Origin: Emticicia aquatilis
GTDB lineage: Bacteria > Bacteroidota > Bacteroidia > Cytophagales > Spirosomataceae
DNA length: 64,000 bases
Reading direction: 5' to 3'
NCBI RefSeq assembly: GCF_014644295.1
Contig: NZ_BMKK01000010.1
Coordinates: 1-64,000, forward strand
In this document: positions 10,130-19,348 of the stretch, one piece after another
How the letters are laid out: every line of letters starts with the position of its first letter
Position numbering within the stretch: the first letter of the stretch is position 1
Translations under genes and position numbers: made by a program
Notes under the pieces: model-generated
Databases searched by the model: none
What the model was told of the DNA's origin: nothing
What the model saw: only the letters and a program-made list of their open reading frames with translations

Positions 10130-10726
10130 ATGGATGTAGAAAGTGGACATAGATTTACTAACGGAGCAGTTTGGAAGTACCATTTCCGTGACTCCATATT
10201 AGTCCATTGTCCTAAATGCAATAAACAGGCTACTGTAAAAGGGAAAATATCAGATGAAAAAGAAATTGAATGTAAGAATTGCTATTTTAAACAAGTAGGA
10301 CGAATTTCATTATTTAAGCCAATAATTGATTTTTACTGCTATGAATGCGGTAACAAAATTTATCAAGAACTTGCCTATATAAAATCAAAATTTGAAGCCT
10401 TAAAAATAAACTGTTCAAAATGTAAAAATGAACTTATAGCTAAACCTAAGTTTATTGAAGTTGAATTTATTTACAAAGGAACTGAAATAGTTGACCCTTA
10501 CTTCGGTTGTTCATTATGGCTACAAACTAAATTTAAAAATGATGTTTTATGGGCTTTCAACCATGAACATTTAAACTACATTAAAAACTATGTTACTGCA
10601 AAACTCCGTGAAAGACAAGGAAACGGTTATCAAACATTAGCAGAAGTTTTGCCTCAATTTATTAAATCATCCAAAAATAGAATAGGAATCTTAAAAGCAA
10701 TTGAAAAATTAAATACAATAGATTGA
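10130..10726 (+). CDS. Zinc-ribbon protein, 198 aa
   Basis: Contains CPKC and CKNC (about residues 27-49), then CYEC and CSKC (about 72-104), two consecutive four-cysteine zinc ribbons in the N-terminal half. The C-terminal half has WLQTKFKNDVLWAFNHEHLNYIKNYV and a helical tail. No nuclease or polymerase motif seen, so the partner (nucleic acid or protein) is unknown. ATG 10130 was preferred over an in-frame ATG inside attC8 at 10103. Confidence 0.8.
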   Translation: MDVESGHRFTNGAVWKYHFRDSILVHCPKCNKQATVKGKISDEKEIECKNCYFKQVGRISLFKPIIDFYCYECGNKIYQELAYIKSKFEALKINCSKCKNELIAKPKFIEVEFIYKGTEIVDPYFGCSLWLQTKFKNDVLWAFNHEHLNYIKNYVTAKLRERQGNGYQTLAEVLPQFIKSSKNRIGILKAIEKLNTID

Positions 10727-11120
10727 CAATTCATATAAACTACTTATTATCAAATAGATAGATTTACTCTACATCTTAGTAGCGAAGTTTTCAAACGTAA
10801 ATTCTCAGCAAACATTCTAACGCATAGTCATTTGCGACACTCAAAATGCGTGGTATTTTCTCAAATTTCACTCCAAACAATAAATTCTTTTGCTTTTCAT
10901 TTTCTTTTTTTAGAACTTGGTATGCAGATTTGGTGAGCGACATTAGATTGGAGCAATTTCTACAATTTTTTCCACCTTGGCACTTTTAGTTGTTGGTGGA
11001 CATTCGATTGGCGAAGCTTTCAAATTGTGTGAGTCCCAACGCTGCAAATAAGTAAAAGTTATTAATTTTAAACCAAAATACCCAACTCCTCGCCCATCAT
11101 CTCATTTGCGGACGTTGGAA
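10727..11120 (+). repeat. Module D with attC9
   Basis: Family B-like first half (TGCGTGGTATTTTCTCAAA, AGAACTTGGTATGCAG) joined to a different end (GGCGAAGCTTTCAAATTGTGTGAG). attC9 is 11034-11120, starts TCCCAAC; arms GCAAATAAG/CTCATTTGC, spacer unlike family B. Confidence 0.85.
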
Positions 11121-11147
11121 GTTTTCTAAGGCAAGTCTATTTTGCTA

Positions 11148-11798
11148 ATGAACAGATATTCAGTTCAATTTAAAGATGGCAGGGAATACACTCTTTACGG
11201 GAGTGACTATTTTAACGACAAGGCGGTATTTTATCGTCACCACTATTCTAACTTAATTGCATTTTCTGTTGTAGTAGCAGAAAATGGATACCCTATTTCT
11301 ATAAAAGATAACGAATCAAAAGAGTTATTAAATTTTGACAAAATGGAATCCTTTAAACTATGGTTTGAGAAAAATCAGGCTAAAGGAATAGATTTTGGAT
11401 TTAGTGAGTTAGATGATTTGAAGAAGATTGAAAATGAATGTTATATAAGGGTTAATAAAATTATTAGCTTCATTTTGCAGGAAATTAAAGAGCTACAATC
11501 TGAGCAAAAATTTGATACATGGAGAATAGACGGCGGGTATAAAGTATTGAAGATGATATGTAATGTTTCTATTGTATCAATCAATTCTTTTGAATCAAGA
11601 ACAAACTTATCTTCGAATAAATTGACAATATTTAAAAGGATTTTTGATACTCCTAAAGAACTTGTAGATTATAGTCAAACAGCTGATAAAATTAAACCTG
11701 AGAAACTTATTCGGATGTGCAAATCTGATTTAAATTCAATACTAAATTTAAAAAAGAGTTTAGAGCCAATTAAAAGATGGTGGGAAATTTGGAAATGA
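11148..11798 (+). CDS. Hypothetical protein, 216 aa
   Basis: Start ATG 11148 (MNRYSVQF). The first 65 residues look like a small beta domain (YSVQFKDGREYTLYGSDYFNDKAVFY), followed by a long helical part with SLEPIKRWWEIWK at the very C-terminus. No signal peptide and no family recognised. Only gene of its cassette. The following module starts close to the stop codon. Confidence 0.78.
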   Translation: MNRYSVQFKDGREYTLYGSDYFNDKAVFYRHHYSNLIAFSVVVAENGYPISIKDNESKELLNFDKMESFKLWFEKNQAKGIDFGFSELDDLKKIENECYIRVNKIISFILQEIKELQSEQKFDTWRIDGGYKVLKMICNVSIVSINSFESRTNLSSNKLTIFKRIFDTPKELVDYSQTADKIKPEKLIRMCKSDLNSILNLKKSLEPIKRWWEIWK

Positions 11799-12248
11799 AG
11801 GCTACATCAGAAGGAATTTGGCAGTTTTTTCTACTCAAACTCACATTCGACAAACAAAATTCGCTAAATTTTCAACAATTTCAAACGCCTATTTTTTTGC
11901 GACGAAACAGCACTCTGGTTCGCAAAGTAGGGTTTTCTACTTGCAAAGTTGGCTGGCGACAAGTTCTCTGAGTGGTATTTTTGCCAACTTTTCTTCGATT
12001 CTCAAAGTTTTACTCAACTCATTTGCTTTTTTGTATTTTTCCATGCAAATTTACTTCAAGCATTCAGCTTTGCTGGCTTGGGTTAGTTGGCGTGTCAGCC
12101 GTCCTTCGGACGTCTTATCAGAGCGGTCGCAAAGTCAGTTTAGTCCAACTCGAAAGCATTGTGTAAAGGCTTGATATTTAATCGCAGCGGCGAACCGTAA
12201 ATTAACTCTAAAATCACTTCAAAACCATCACAATGCTGGTCGTTGGAA
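11799..12248 (+). repeat. Module A with attC10 (spacer insertion)
   Basis: Lacks a clear AAATAGTTTGACAG box. Hairpin CGTCC/GGACG (12100-12112). attC10 is 12144-12248, arms GCATTGTG/CACAATGC. It is about 16 nt longer than its relatives because a GC-rich CGCAGCGGCGAACCG block sits in the spacer near 12183-12198. Confidence 0.88.
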
Positions 12249-12269
12249 TGAGAAAAAAATATATTAAGT

Positions 12270-13490
12270 ATGCAAAGTTTTTCAGGTTTATACTTAGAAA
12301 TAAGAGAAAAATATCAAGAAATTGTTGATATTAATAGACCAAACTTATCAAATCTTCAAAAGCAATTAGATATTTATAATTCAAAAAAGACAACTAATTT
12401 ATATATTTTAGCTGTTGTATTTGCCAGTTTATCAATGTTCTCAATTCCACTTATTATTGGTTATATATTTCAAACAATTGGATTATTAACATCCAGAATT
12501 GAAATTAATAAATTAATAATCTTGAAAACTGAAAATCCTGCAATTTACTCGTCATTGATGTTAGGCACTTATTCAGTACTCTTCTATTTACTTGTCTTGC
12601 CCTTCTTTTTTCATTATTTTAGAAAACAAGAACCCAATTCGAAGGTGAATATACTTGAAAGAAACTTTATCAAAGCTACAATTATTGGGGTATATATTTC
12701 CACTGGATTGCTTACTGTAATTCTAAATAAATATTTAAAAGAATATTTAGATTTAAGTATTTTTTACAAATATTATTTCACGATTCCATTGTGCATTTTA
12801 TCTCTTTATCTTTATTTTATATCAGTATCTTTTTTTATGGTTCGTCCGCTTCAAAAAGTTATAAATTCAAAGATTAAAACTACCAATAACACTGGAATTG
12901 AAATTTGTTACCTGCTATTAAAAGTTTTAAATAAAATCTATACAATTGAAAACTTTTACTTTATTGATATTGAAGAACTTAGAACAATATCTATGAACTT
13001 AAAAAGAATTAGTCTTTTAATAAAAATATACCCTTTTCAATTTCTTCCATTTGCAATAAATAAAGAATTATTAAATAACTTTGAAAAAGCATCATGTTTC
13101 TTAAATAATAAAATTGAAGATGCTGTTTTAACTAAAAAAATCAATGTAGATGAATTAAAAAAAATACTCGTAAATTATCTAAACTTATTTCTGAACGGTG
13201 ATTTAACAAATTTACCCATAGTTGAAGAATTGCCAAATATTGAAAAAATTAAAAAATCAAAATTAATTCATTATGTTCTTTTTGCATTTTATTTAATTTT
13301 ACCTATTGCTTCAATATTATTATTGAAGATATTTTTCAATATTTCACTTGATGAATATAGTCAATCATTAATAAGAATTTTATATATTATTTGGGCATTT
13401 ATTGGCATTTTTTCAAATCCATTCATTTTAAATGATGATAGCAAAGACTTGTTAAAAGACATGATTAAAACAATTACAGGTAAAGGTTAG
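12270..13490 (+). CDS. Multi-pass membrane protein, 406 aa
   Basis: Six hydrophobic segments are visible at about 45-70, 95-118, 130-150, 165-195, 325-350 and 360-385. A cytoplasmic-looking helical region of about 120 residues (200-320) separates the last two from the first four. No transporter signature, ATP-binding motif or peptidase motif recognised. Very high A/T content and lysine/isoleucine-rich codon use like the other cassettes. Single gene of the cassette. Confidence 0.8.
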   Translation: MQSFSGLYLEIREKYQEIVDINRPNLSNLQKQLDIYNSKKTTNLYILAVVFASLSMFSIPLIIGYIFQTIGLLTSRIEINKLIILKTENPAIYSSLMLGTYSVLFYLLVLPFFFHYFRKQEPNSKVNILERNFIKATIIGVYISTGLLTVILNKYLKEYLDLSIFYKYYFTIPLCILSLYLYFISVSFFMVRPLQKVINSKIKTTNNTGIEICYLLLKVLNKIYTIENFYFIDIEELRTISMNLKRISLLIKIYPFQFLPFAINKELLNNFEKASCFLNNKIEDAVLTKKINVDELKKILVNYLNLFLNGDLTNLPIVEELPNIEKIKKSKLIHYVLFAFYLILPIASILLLKIFFNISLDEYSQSLIRILYIIWAFIGIFSNPFILNDDSKDLLKDMIKTITGKG

Positions 13491-13904
13491 AAAAACTAAA
13501 CAGCAATTCAGACAATTTTATCTTAATTTGTAAAGGGCAATTTTATTAAGAATATTGAACAGAAAGGTTTCAAGGTTTTATTTATTATGTCCATAGTTAC
13601 CCCCGACAATCTATCAGCGAAGCGTTTAAATGTTAATTCTTTGCAACCTTTTTTAAGCATTTTGTTCTCAAAGTTGGTGGGCGACAGGAAATTAGAATAA
13701 TAATTCAAAGGCTTTTTTCTCGAAAACTTTGCGGTTTATACTATGTTTTTTATATCTTTGGGTGGCTTATTTTTCGGGCGACACTCGGAATAAAGAGCTT
13801 GCAAAGTTGGTTTATCTCCAACGTTAGCAAGCAAGTAAAAGTTTGATAATCAACTAATTAACTCAATATTCGCTCAAAAATCATCTTGCTTGCGAGCGTT
13901 GGAA
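13491..13904 (+). repeat. Module C with attC11
   Basis: Family C: ATCTATCAGCGAAGCGTTT, CTCGAAAACTTTGCGG, TATCTTTGGGTGGCTTA, CGGGCGACACTCGGAA. attC11 is 13817-13904, arms GCAAGCAAG/CTTGCTTGC. No family A hairpin. Confidence 0.85.
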
Positions 13905-13920
13905 TGTTTCAGAAAATACA

Positions 13921-14382
13921 ATGAATAACAAATCAATATTGCAATTAACTAAATTGATTTACTTGATTGTATTTTCATTGATTATTGTATTTGGTGTTTC
14001 TCTATATATTTTATTAAAGCCAAGCCAATCAATTCCCGAAGCACAGATTGTATATTTTTGTGGTGTAATAGATACTAATTCTGAGAATTCTCGAATTTTA
14101 GATTCCACTCAATTAAAAGGAAAAGAAATTTTCAACCAAAATTGTGTTCAATGCCATTCTCCTACCGATGAAGTTGTAGTCGGTCCGGGACTAAAAAATA
14201 TTTCTAAAAGGAAATCTACAAAATGGATAATAAATTTCACTAAAAATCCACAACGAATTATAGATTCTGGAGACAAATATGCTATTTCACTTTTTAATAA
14301 ATTCAATAAAACACAAATGACTGCCTTTCAAAATCTCTCTGATGAAGAAATAAAGGCTATCATTAAATATCTTGATTATTGA
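13921..14382 (+). CDS. Membrane-anchored c-type cytochrome
   Basis: 153 residues. An uncleaved-looking hydrophobic anchor (12-32) is followed by a mono-haem cytochrome c domain: CVQCH (75-79) binds haem, GPGL follows, and M133 in TQMTAF is the likely distal ligand, with a C-terminal helix DEEIKAIIKYL. The domain would sit in the periplasm and carry electrons; no oxidase or reductase partner is encoded nearby, so its role is unclear. Cytochrome c cargo in a cassette is unusual. Confidence 0.88.
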   Translation: MNNKSILQLTKLIYLIVFSLIIVFGVSLYILLKPSQSIPEAQIVYFCGVIDTNSENSRILDSTQLKGKEIFNQNCVQCHSPTDEVVVGPGLKNISKRKSTKWIINFTKNPQRIIDSGDKYAISLFNKFNKTQMTAFQNLSDEEIKAIIKYLDY

Positions 14383-14836
14383 GTTTTCTTCTTGAAATCG
14401 TATGTTTAAAACTGAAATAGTTTGATAATTCTAAGCACAAAATCTCGGTCGACACGCAAAATTCGCCGGATTTTCAATTTTTCAAACGCATAGTTTTCGC
14501 TTGACAGGACAGTTCTCCCCCACTCTATTTTTGGGTTTTCTGCTCTTACAGTGGGCTGGCGACAAATCCTCTGAGTGGTATTTTTGCCAACTTTTCTTCG
14601 ATTCACAAAGTTTTATTCAACTCATTTGCTTTTTTGTATTTTTCCGTGCAATTTTACTTCAAGCATTCAGCTTGGCTGGCTTGGGTTCTCTGGCGTGCAA
14701 GCCGTCCTTCGGACGTCTTATCAGAGCGGACTCAAAGTTGGTTCCTCTCCAACTCGAAAGCATTGTGTAAAGGTCTGATGCTTTATTAATTAACTCTAAA
14801 TTTACTCCAAGTCCATCACAATGCTGGTCGTTGGTG
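14383..14836 (+). repeat. Module A with attC12
   Basis: Begins CTGAAATAGTTTGATAATT. Hairpin CGTCC/GGACG (14703-14715). attC12 is 14748-14836, arms GCATTGTG/CACAATGC; the end box reads GTTGGTG instead of GTTGGAA. Confidence 0.88.
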
Positions 14837-14882
14837 GTGACTTTTACAAACACCTTTTATTAATTCGCAACCAGTATAAAAA

Positions 14883-15668
14883 ATGTCTGAATTACTAAAA
14901 AAAAAACCGAACTCTTGTTTATCAGAATTTGTCAAAGAGTACTGGTATGTGCATTGGCAAAATGCCTCTCCAATAAGCCTATCTAACACTCCAACGCCAG
15001 AAGAAGCAGTATGCTTTTTTCCCAGGAATTTGCCCTATGCCAGCACTCACGGAGAATTTGTTAAAACAAATGACACTTTCATAATCCGTCAATCTACTTC
15101 GAGAATCGATATGCTAACCCCAAACGATTATATTATGTTTAAAATCATTTTTCAAACAGGTGGTTTTTATAGATTGTTTGGTATTCCAATGTCATTATTT
15201 ACAAATGTACATACAGAAACAATCTCTGTTTTGGGCAAAAATGTAAAATTACTAAGAGAACAAATTACAAATGCTATAAATTTTGAGGAAATGGCTGGTT
15301 TTGCAGACATGTTTTTTATAGACAAATTAAAAACTGTTAAAACCTATAAGCATCCTATTGATATTGTAATAAACCAAAAGGGGTTACATCAAAACTCATT
15401 AGACAAATTAGCCTCTGATGCATGTATTAGCAAAAGGCAGTTTGAAAGGAAATTTTTTGAGAGAACAGGTGTAAACCCAAAATTGTATCAAAGAATCTTA
15501 AAGTTTAACGAAGCAATGAAAATCAAAAAGAAAACACCAACGCTTTCTTGGATTGATATTACTTATATGGTTGGTTATTATGACCAAATGCATCTACTCC
15601 GAGATTTTAAACAATTTACAAGTATAATTCCGTGCAAATTTGATTTTGAAAATGCTATAATTTATTAA
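14883..15668 (+). CDS. AraC-family transcriptional regulator
   Basis: 261 residues. The N-terminal part (PNSCLSEFVKEYWYVHW) matches the DUF6597-type sensor half found in many Bacteroidota AraC regulators. The C-terminal part carries two helix-turn-helix units: LDKLASDACISKRQFERKFFERTG and WIDITYMVGYYDQMHLLRDFKQFT. It probably controls the membrane-protein gene that follows in the same cassette, because no attC separates them and a promoter-like sequence lies between. The ligand is unknown. Confidence 0.9.
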   Translation: MSELLKKKPNSCLSEFVKEYWYVHWQNASPISLSNTPTPEEAVCFFPRNLPYASTHGEFVKTNDTFIIRQSTSRIDMLTPNDYIMFKIIFQTGGFYRLFGIPMSLFTNVHTETISVLGKNVKLLREQITNAINFEEMAGFADMFFIDKLKTVKTYKHPIDIVINQKGLHQNSLDKLASDACISKRQFERKFFERTGVNPKLYQRILKFNEAMKIKKKTPTLSWIDITYMVGYYDQMHLLRDFKQFTSIIPCKFDFENAIIY

Positions 15669-15702
15669 AGTTGTCGCTTTTTTACTATATCAACCTTTTC
15701 AT

Positions 15703-15720
15703 TTCTATAATCTTTGTATA
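15703..15720 (+). promoter_or_regulatory. Possible promoter before the membrane gene
   Basis: TATAATCTTTG at about 15706-15716 resembles the Bacteroidota TAnnTTTG box with one extra base. It lies in the 159-nt gap between the AraC gene and the next start. A clear upstream TTTG at the usual distance is missing. Confidence 0.3.
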
Positions 15721-15827
15721 AATAATATTTTTAGCCCAAGCCGTTTTTATCAATTATATTTATTGCTGATGTGTGCGGGTAAAGAAGTTATTATCTCAAT
15801 AATAATCAAAATATAATTATACCTCAA

Positions 15828-16685
15828 ATGAAAAGAAAAATATCAATAACACTGGCAACCTTCATTTTAATTATACTTCCATTCTTAGTTGGTATCCCTA
15901 TAAGTAAATATTCACCATATGTAGAAACGAACAGTTTTAAGACATATGTTATTATATGGATAATTATTTCAATTGCTTTGGTTTTGATTGTGTTGGTTCT
16001 ATCAAAGTATTACTCCAAATCATTTGGTGCTTTACTGATTGGTGGTTTATGGCTCTTTTTACTAATAAGCCCAATTGCAGGGATAATTGGTTTAGCCTCA
16101 GCACCTGACCTTAGCCTTAAAATGCTTCAACACCCTGAAAGAGAACATTTGAGATATATCTTCCTTTTCATTGCAGCATTACTATTTGCAGCATTTTCCT
16201 TATTTCTACTTAAAAGCAACTCACTAAAAATCTCAACTTTAAATAGTCAGATAGTAAGATTGATTTTTATTATTGCTTTTGCAGAATTTATCTGGGAGTT
16301 TTCTCATCATTATTTATATCCAGAGGCATTAAAAGAATGGATTAACCAAGGTAACAAAGTTGTAGAATTCAGCAAAAAATATGACAATATAGCTATCATA
16401 AATATTGGAGTATTAGGCAGGCTTGTTCAGTTCTCGTTAGCAGTACTGCTTTCAATTCGATTATACAAGTTGGGACAAATCAAAATTTGGTGCCCAATAA
16501 TAATTACACTATTTAGTTTAATAGGAATCATCTCAGCATCAGTAATATTTCTTACTCAAATGAATATTCCAAAAGGTTTTGAAATTTTATTTTTATTCTT
16601 CATTCCAGGGATACCATTTTTATTATTTTACTGGTTAGGTGTAGCACTGTTGACAAAGTTCAAAAAAAGTGAGATTACGACTTAA
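15828..16685 (+). CDS. Multi-pass membrane protein, 285 aa
   Basis: About seven hydrophobic helices distributed over the whole length, with a C-terminal helix ending in KFKKSEITT. FIWEFSHHYLYPEAL (around 158-172) holds paired histidines that could bind metal or haem. No family recognised. It shares a cassette with an AraC regulator and is separated from it by 159 nt, so it is likely the regulator's target (inference). Confidence 0.78.
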   Translation: MKRKISITLATFILIILPFLVGIPISKYSPYVETNSFKTYVIIWIIISIALVLIVLVLSKYYSKSFGALLIGGLWLFLLISPIAGIIGLASAPDLSLKMLQHPEREHLRYIFLFIAALLFAAFSLFLLKSNSLKISTLNSQIVRLIFIIAFAEFIWEFSHHYLYPEALKEWINQGNKVVEFSKKYDNIAIINIGVLGRLVQFSLAVLLSIRLYKLGQIKIWCPIIITLFSLIGIISASVIFLTQMNIPKGFEILFLFFIPGIPFLLFYWLGVALLTKFKKSEITT

Positions 16686-17207
16686 AAAAACAGTAAACAA
16701 TAGCTTTGCCTGTGGCGGGGTGATGTACAAACTTTAAACCTATTATTTTCATTGAACTTTAGAAATAAATGAAACTTTTTACACAATAACCCACCCGTAT
16801 GCAAAGCCCGAAACCGTTATATGCAAAGAATTTTTTTAGTTCAAAAACTTATGCAAGTGAACTAAAGCGAAGTTTTAGATTGTTAGTTCTCAGCAAACTA
16901 TCAAATGCATAGTCATTTGCGACACTTAAAATGCGTGGTATTTACTCAAATTTCACTCCGAAAAATAAATTCTTTTTCTTTTCAATTTCTTTTTTCAGAA
17001 CTTGGTGTGCAGACTTGGTCAGCGACTTACGATTAGAGAAGTTTCTATGATTTTTTTCATCTTAGCACGCAGCTTTGTTGGTGGACATCAAATCGGAACG
17101 GTTCGCAAAGTTGGTTTGTCTCCAACACAAGCAAATAAGTAAAAGTTTGATAATCAATAATTAACCCAAAATCCAATCCCAAATCTTCTTATTTGCGGTC
17201 GTTGGAA
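16686..17207 (+). repeat. Unique spacer, then module B with attC13
   Basis: The first about 150 nt (to 16840) do not match the other modules and hold no gene. Family B then follows (AAATGCGTGGTATTTACTC, AGAACTTGGTGTGCAG). attC13 is 17121-17207, arms GCAAATAAG/CTTATTTGC. Confidence 0.83.
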
Positions 17208-17219
17208 TGAAACAAAAAA

Positions 17220-17609
17220 ATGGCTCATTATAAGCAAAAATATTTTGATGAAGCAGGTGAGATTTGGAAAAATTTAGTACCCAGAAGAGGTCAGGCTGAC
17301 TCTGTACAAGGGGAACTTCTAAGAATTATTGAAAAACTTAGATATGAAGCACAGAACAATGGGAATGCAAATTGGGACAGACAATATAGAATGTTAACAG
17401 ATTATTTATTGAAGACTTTAATTAAGTCAAATGCTTTTGATGAGTTTGCTTTAAATGAAATTACAAGTGACATAAAAACTTTACAGAACCACATGTACCC
17501 ACAAACTGAAGATGATATATTTGATAGAATAAGCGATAGAATTGTAGAATTTTGCAAAGCAAATCCAACTTTAATCCCTCACATAAAAAATCCAAAACAA
17601 GACCGCTAA
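17220..17609 (+). CDS. Hypothetical helical protein, 129 aa
   Basis: Soluble helical protein starting 12 nt after attC13. The stretch VPRRGQADSVQGELLRIIEKLRYEAQNNGNANWD (20-53) is very regular and reads like a conserved core. I recall similar small proteins as hypothetical in other bacteria but cannot name a family. No catalytic motif seen. Confidence 0.78.
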   Translation: MAHYKQKYFDEAGEIWKNLVPRRGQADSVQGELLRIIEKLRYEAQNNGNANWDRQYRMLTDYLLKTLIKSNAFDEFALNEITSDIKTLQNHMYPQTEDDIFDRISDRIVEFCKANPTLIPHIKNPKQDR

Positions 17610-18015
17610 TTCAATATTTCTTAACTTATTAGCACTTCCGACACGCAAAATTCGATGTTTTTTTTCAAATGTTTAAACTCATAGTTTTCAGCTGACAAGA
17701 CAGCTCTCTCCTACTCAATTTAGGATTTTGTGCTTGCAAAGTGGGTCCGCGACAAGTCCTCTGAGTGGTATGTTTGCAAACTACACGCAAAGTTTTATCC
17801 AACTCGTTTGCTTTTTTGTATTTTTCCATGCAAATTTACCTTCGGCAGCACAATTCTTGGCTTGGGTTCTTGGCGTGCAAGTCGTCCTTCGGACGTCTTA
17901 TCAGAGCGGACGCAAAGTCAGTTTAGTCCAACTCGAAAGCATTGTGCAAAGGCTTTTTAATCTATAAATTAACTCTAAAATAACTCCAAAACCATCACAA
18001 TGCTGGTCGTTGGAA
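17610..18015 (+). repeat. Module A with attC14
   Basis: Lacks the AAATAGTTTGACAG box. Hairpin CGTCC/GGACG (17883-17895). attC14 is 17927-18015 with arms GCATTGTG/CACAATGC. Confidence 0.87.
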
Positions 18016-18035
18016 GTTTTTAACGCAACAAAATT

Positions 18036-18260
18036 ATGAAATTCGACTTACTTAAAATCAAAAACATACTTGAAACGCAAGTTTGTTCAGTACACAACCA
18101 AATCCCAAACGTTTCAATTATTGATGATAAAATACAAACTATTCCTTGTTGCGAAAACTTTGGAGTTGAACTATCAAAGATAGCTGAACAAGAATATCAC
18201 AAACAAGCTGACTTATCTATTCAGTCTATGCTCGATGAATTTCAAGCAAAGTTCCAATAA
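18036..18260 (+). CDS. Small hypothetical protein, 74 aa
   Basis: First gene of its cassette, 20 nt after attC14. The 74-residue protein has CSVHNQIP (12-19) and a CC pair, and ends in a helix LSIQSMLDEFQAKFQ. No family recognised. Its 3' end overlaps a 55-codon minus-strand frame by 35 nt, so the two could form a convergent pair. Confidence 0.65.
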   Translation: MKFDLLKIKNILETQVCSVHNQIPNVSIIDDKIQTIPCCENFGVELSKIAEQEYHKQADLSIQSMLDEFQAKFQ

Positions 18261-18393
18261 CAACAAGTTCTGTTTTTTCATCTGAGTCTATTTTGTCAAC
18301 AATAGCAGGTAACTCTTTTTTAATAGCCTCCTTATCATTTGACCTTACGTAAATTGAATTGTTTTTAATCGTAAATGAAAAGTCTTTAGGCAT
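18226..18393 (-). CDS. Possible small minus-strand gene, 55 aa
   Basis: Reading from ATG 18393 on the minus strand gives MPKDFSFTIKNNSIYVRSND followed by KEAIKKELPAIVDKIDSDEKTELVVIGTLLEIHRA. The composition (strand, helix, strand) looks protein-like rather than random. It overlaps the 3' end of the plus-strand 74-residue gene and its start is 5 nt from the divergent start at 18398. It may be a genuine overlapping gene, or the remnant of a reverse-oriented gene. No family recognised. Confidence 0.45.
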   Translation of the reverse strand: MPKDFSFTIKNNSIYVRSNDKEAIKKELPAIVDKIDSDEKTELVVIGTLLEIHRA

Positions 18394-18397
18394 AATT

Positions 18398-19027
18398 ATG
18401 ATAACAGATAAATTACAATTTTATAAAGACTGCGACATTGTTTTAAATGAAATAAAGAACAATCATAGCCATACAGACTCCAATCTAATAAATAAAAAAT
18501 TGCACTTTATTGATGTTTTTAAAAGCGTTATACAAAACCATGAAATAGAGTATATTAGAGCAATTCATTATGAACTTTATGTTGCTAATGGCTTTTTGGG
18601 AGGGGTTAATTCTGGTGATGAAAAAATAAAGTTTGACCAAGTTTTCCATCTTAACCATTTAACTTCAAAAGGTTTTCATTTTATTAGTACAACATCCTTT
18701 GTTGAACAATATTTGGAGAATCAAAGGACAAAAGAATTAAATGAAAATGCAATTCGTTCGTCCATAGAATCGGCAAAAAGCTCGAAAATAAGTGCAGATT
18801 CATCTGTTAGTTCTAAATATGCGTCTTGGGCTTCTGCTGTCTTTGCAGGTTTAGCAATTATTTTCTCAGTATATCAATATTTAAACTCACAAGAAATTAA
18901 TAATGAATTTAAAGCATTGAAAAAACAAGTAGAATCCCTGATACAAAACCAAAAAGAAATACAACTGCATACCAAGGGCTTGGAGGCTCTGGCGGATTCT
19001 TTAAAAACTTTACCAAAAAAGAAATGA
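18398..19027 (+). CDS. Membrane-anchored hypothetical protein, 209 aa
   Basis: Start at ATG 18398. The first 140 residues are soluble and helical (LQFYKDCDIVLNEIKNNH, then VIQNHEIEYIRAIHYELY). A serine-rich stretch follows, then one membrane segment (WASAVFAGLAIIFSVYQYL) and a C-terminal coiled coil (LKKQVESLIQNQKEIQLHTKGLEALADSL). Family unknown. It shares the cassette with the small genes just upstream. Confidence 0.75.
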   Translation: MITDKLQFYKDCDIVLNEIKNNHSHTDSNLINKKLHFIDVFKSVIQNHEIEYIRAIHYELYVANGFLGGVNSGDEKIKFDQVFHLNHLTSKGFHFISTTSFVEQYLENQRTKELNENAIRSSIESAKSSKISADSSVSSKYASWASAVFAGLAIIFSVYQYLNSQEINNEFKALKKQVESLIQNQKEIQLHTKGLEALADSLKTLPKKK

Positions 19028-19330
19028 ATCTCATAATTACATTCGACAATCAAACACCGTGGTATTCGCTCATTTTTTACTGCGACGAGCAAGCACTTTG
19101 GCGTTTTAGGTTTTTAATTATTTCTTGGCACTCAATTTTGGTGAGCGACAAGCAATCTGAGCAATTACTACGAAATCTTTTCCATCTTGGCGGTCGGTGT
19201 CTCGTTCGACGTCACAAATGAAAAATGTTTCAGCTTTGAAAAGCTCCAACTTACGCATTAGGTAAAGGTAAAATACTTATAATCAATAATTTAATAAATA
19301 TTCCCAACCATTTCAATGTTTTGGTTGGAA
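19028..19330 (+). repeat. Module E with attC15
   Basis: Short variant of about 215 nt before the attC: CGACAATCAAACACCGTGG, GAGCGACAAGCAATCTGAGC, CTCGTTCGACGTCACAAATG. attC15 is 19245-19330, ends TTTTGGTTGGAA, arms ACGCATT/AATGTTT with a G-T pair and one mismatch. Confidence 0.82.
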
Positions 19331-19348
19331 AATAGACAACTTTTATTT

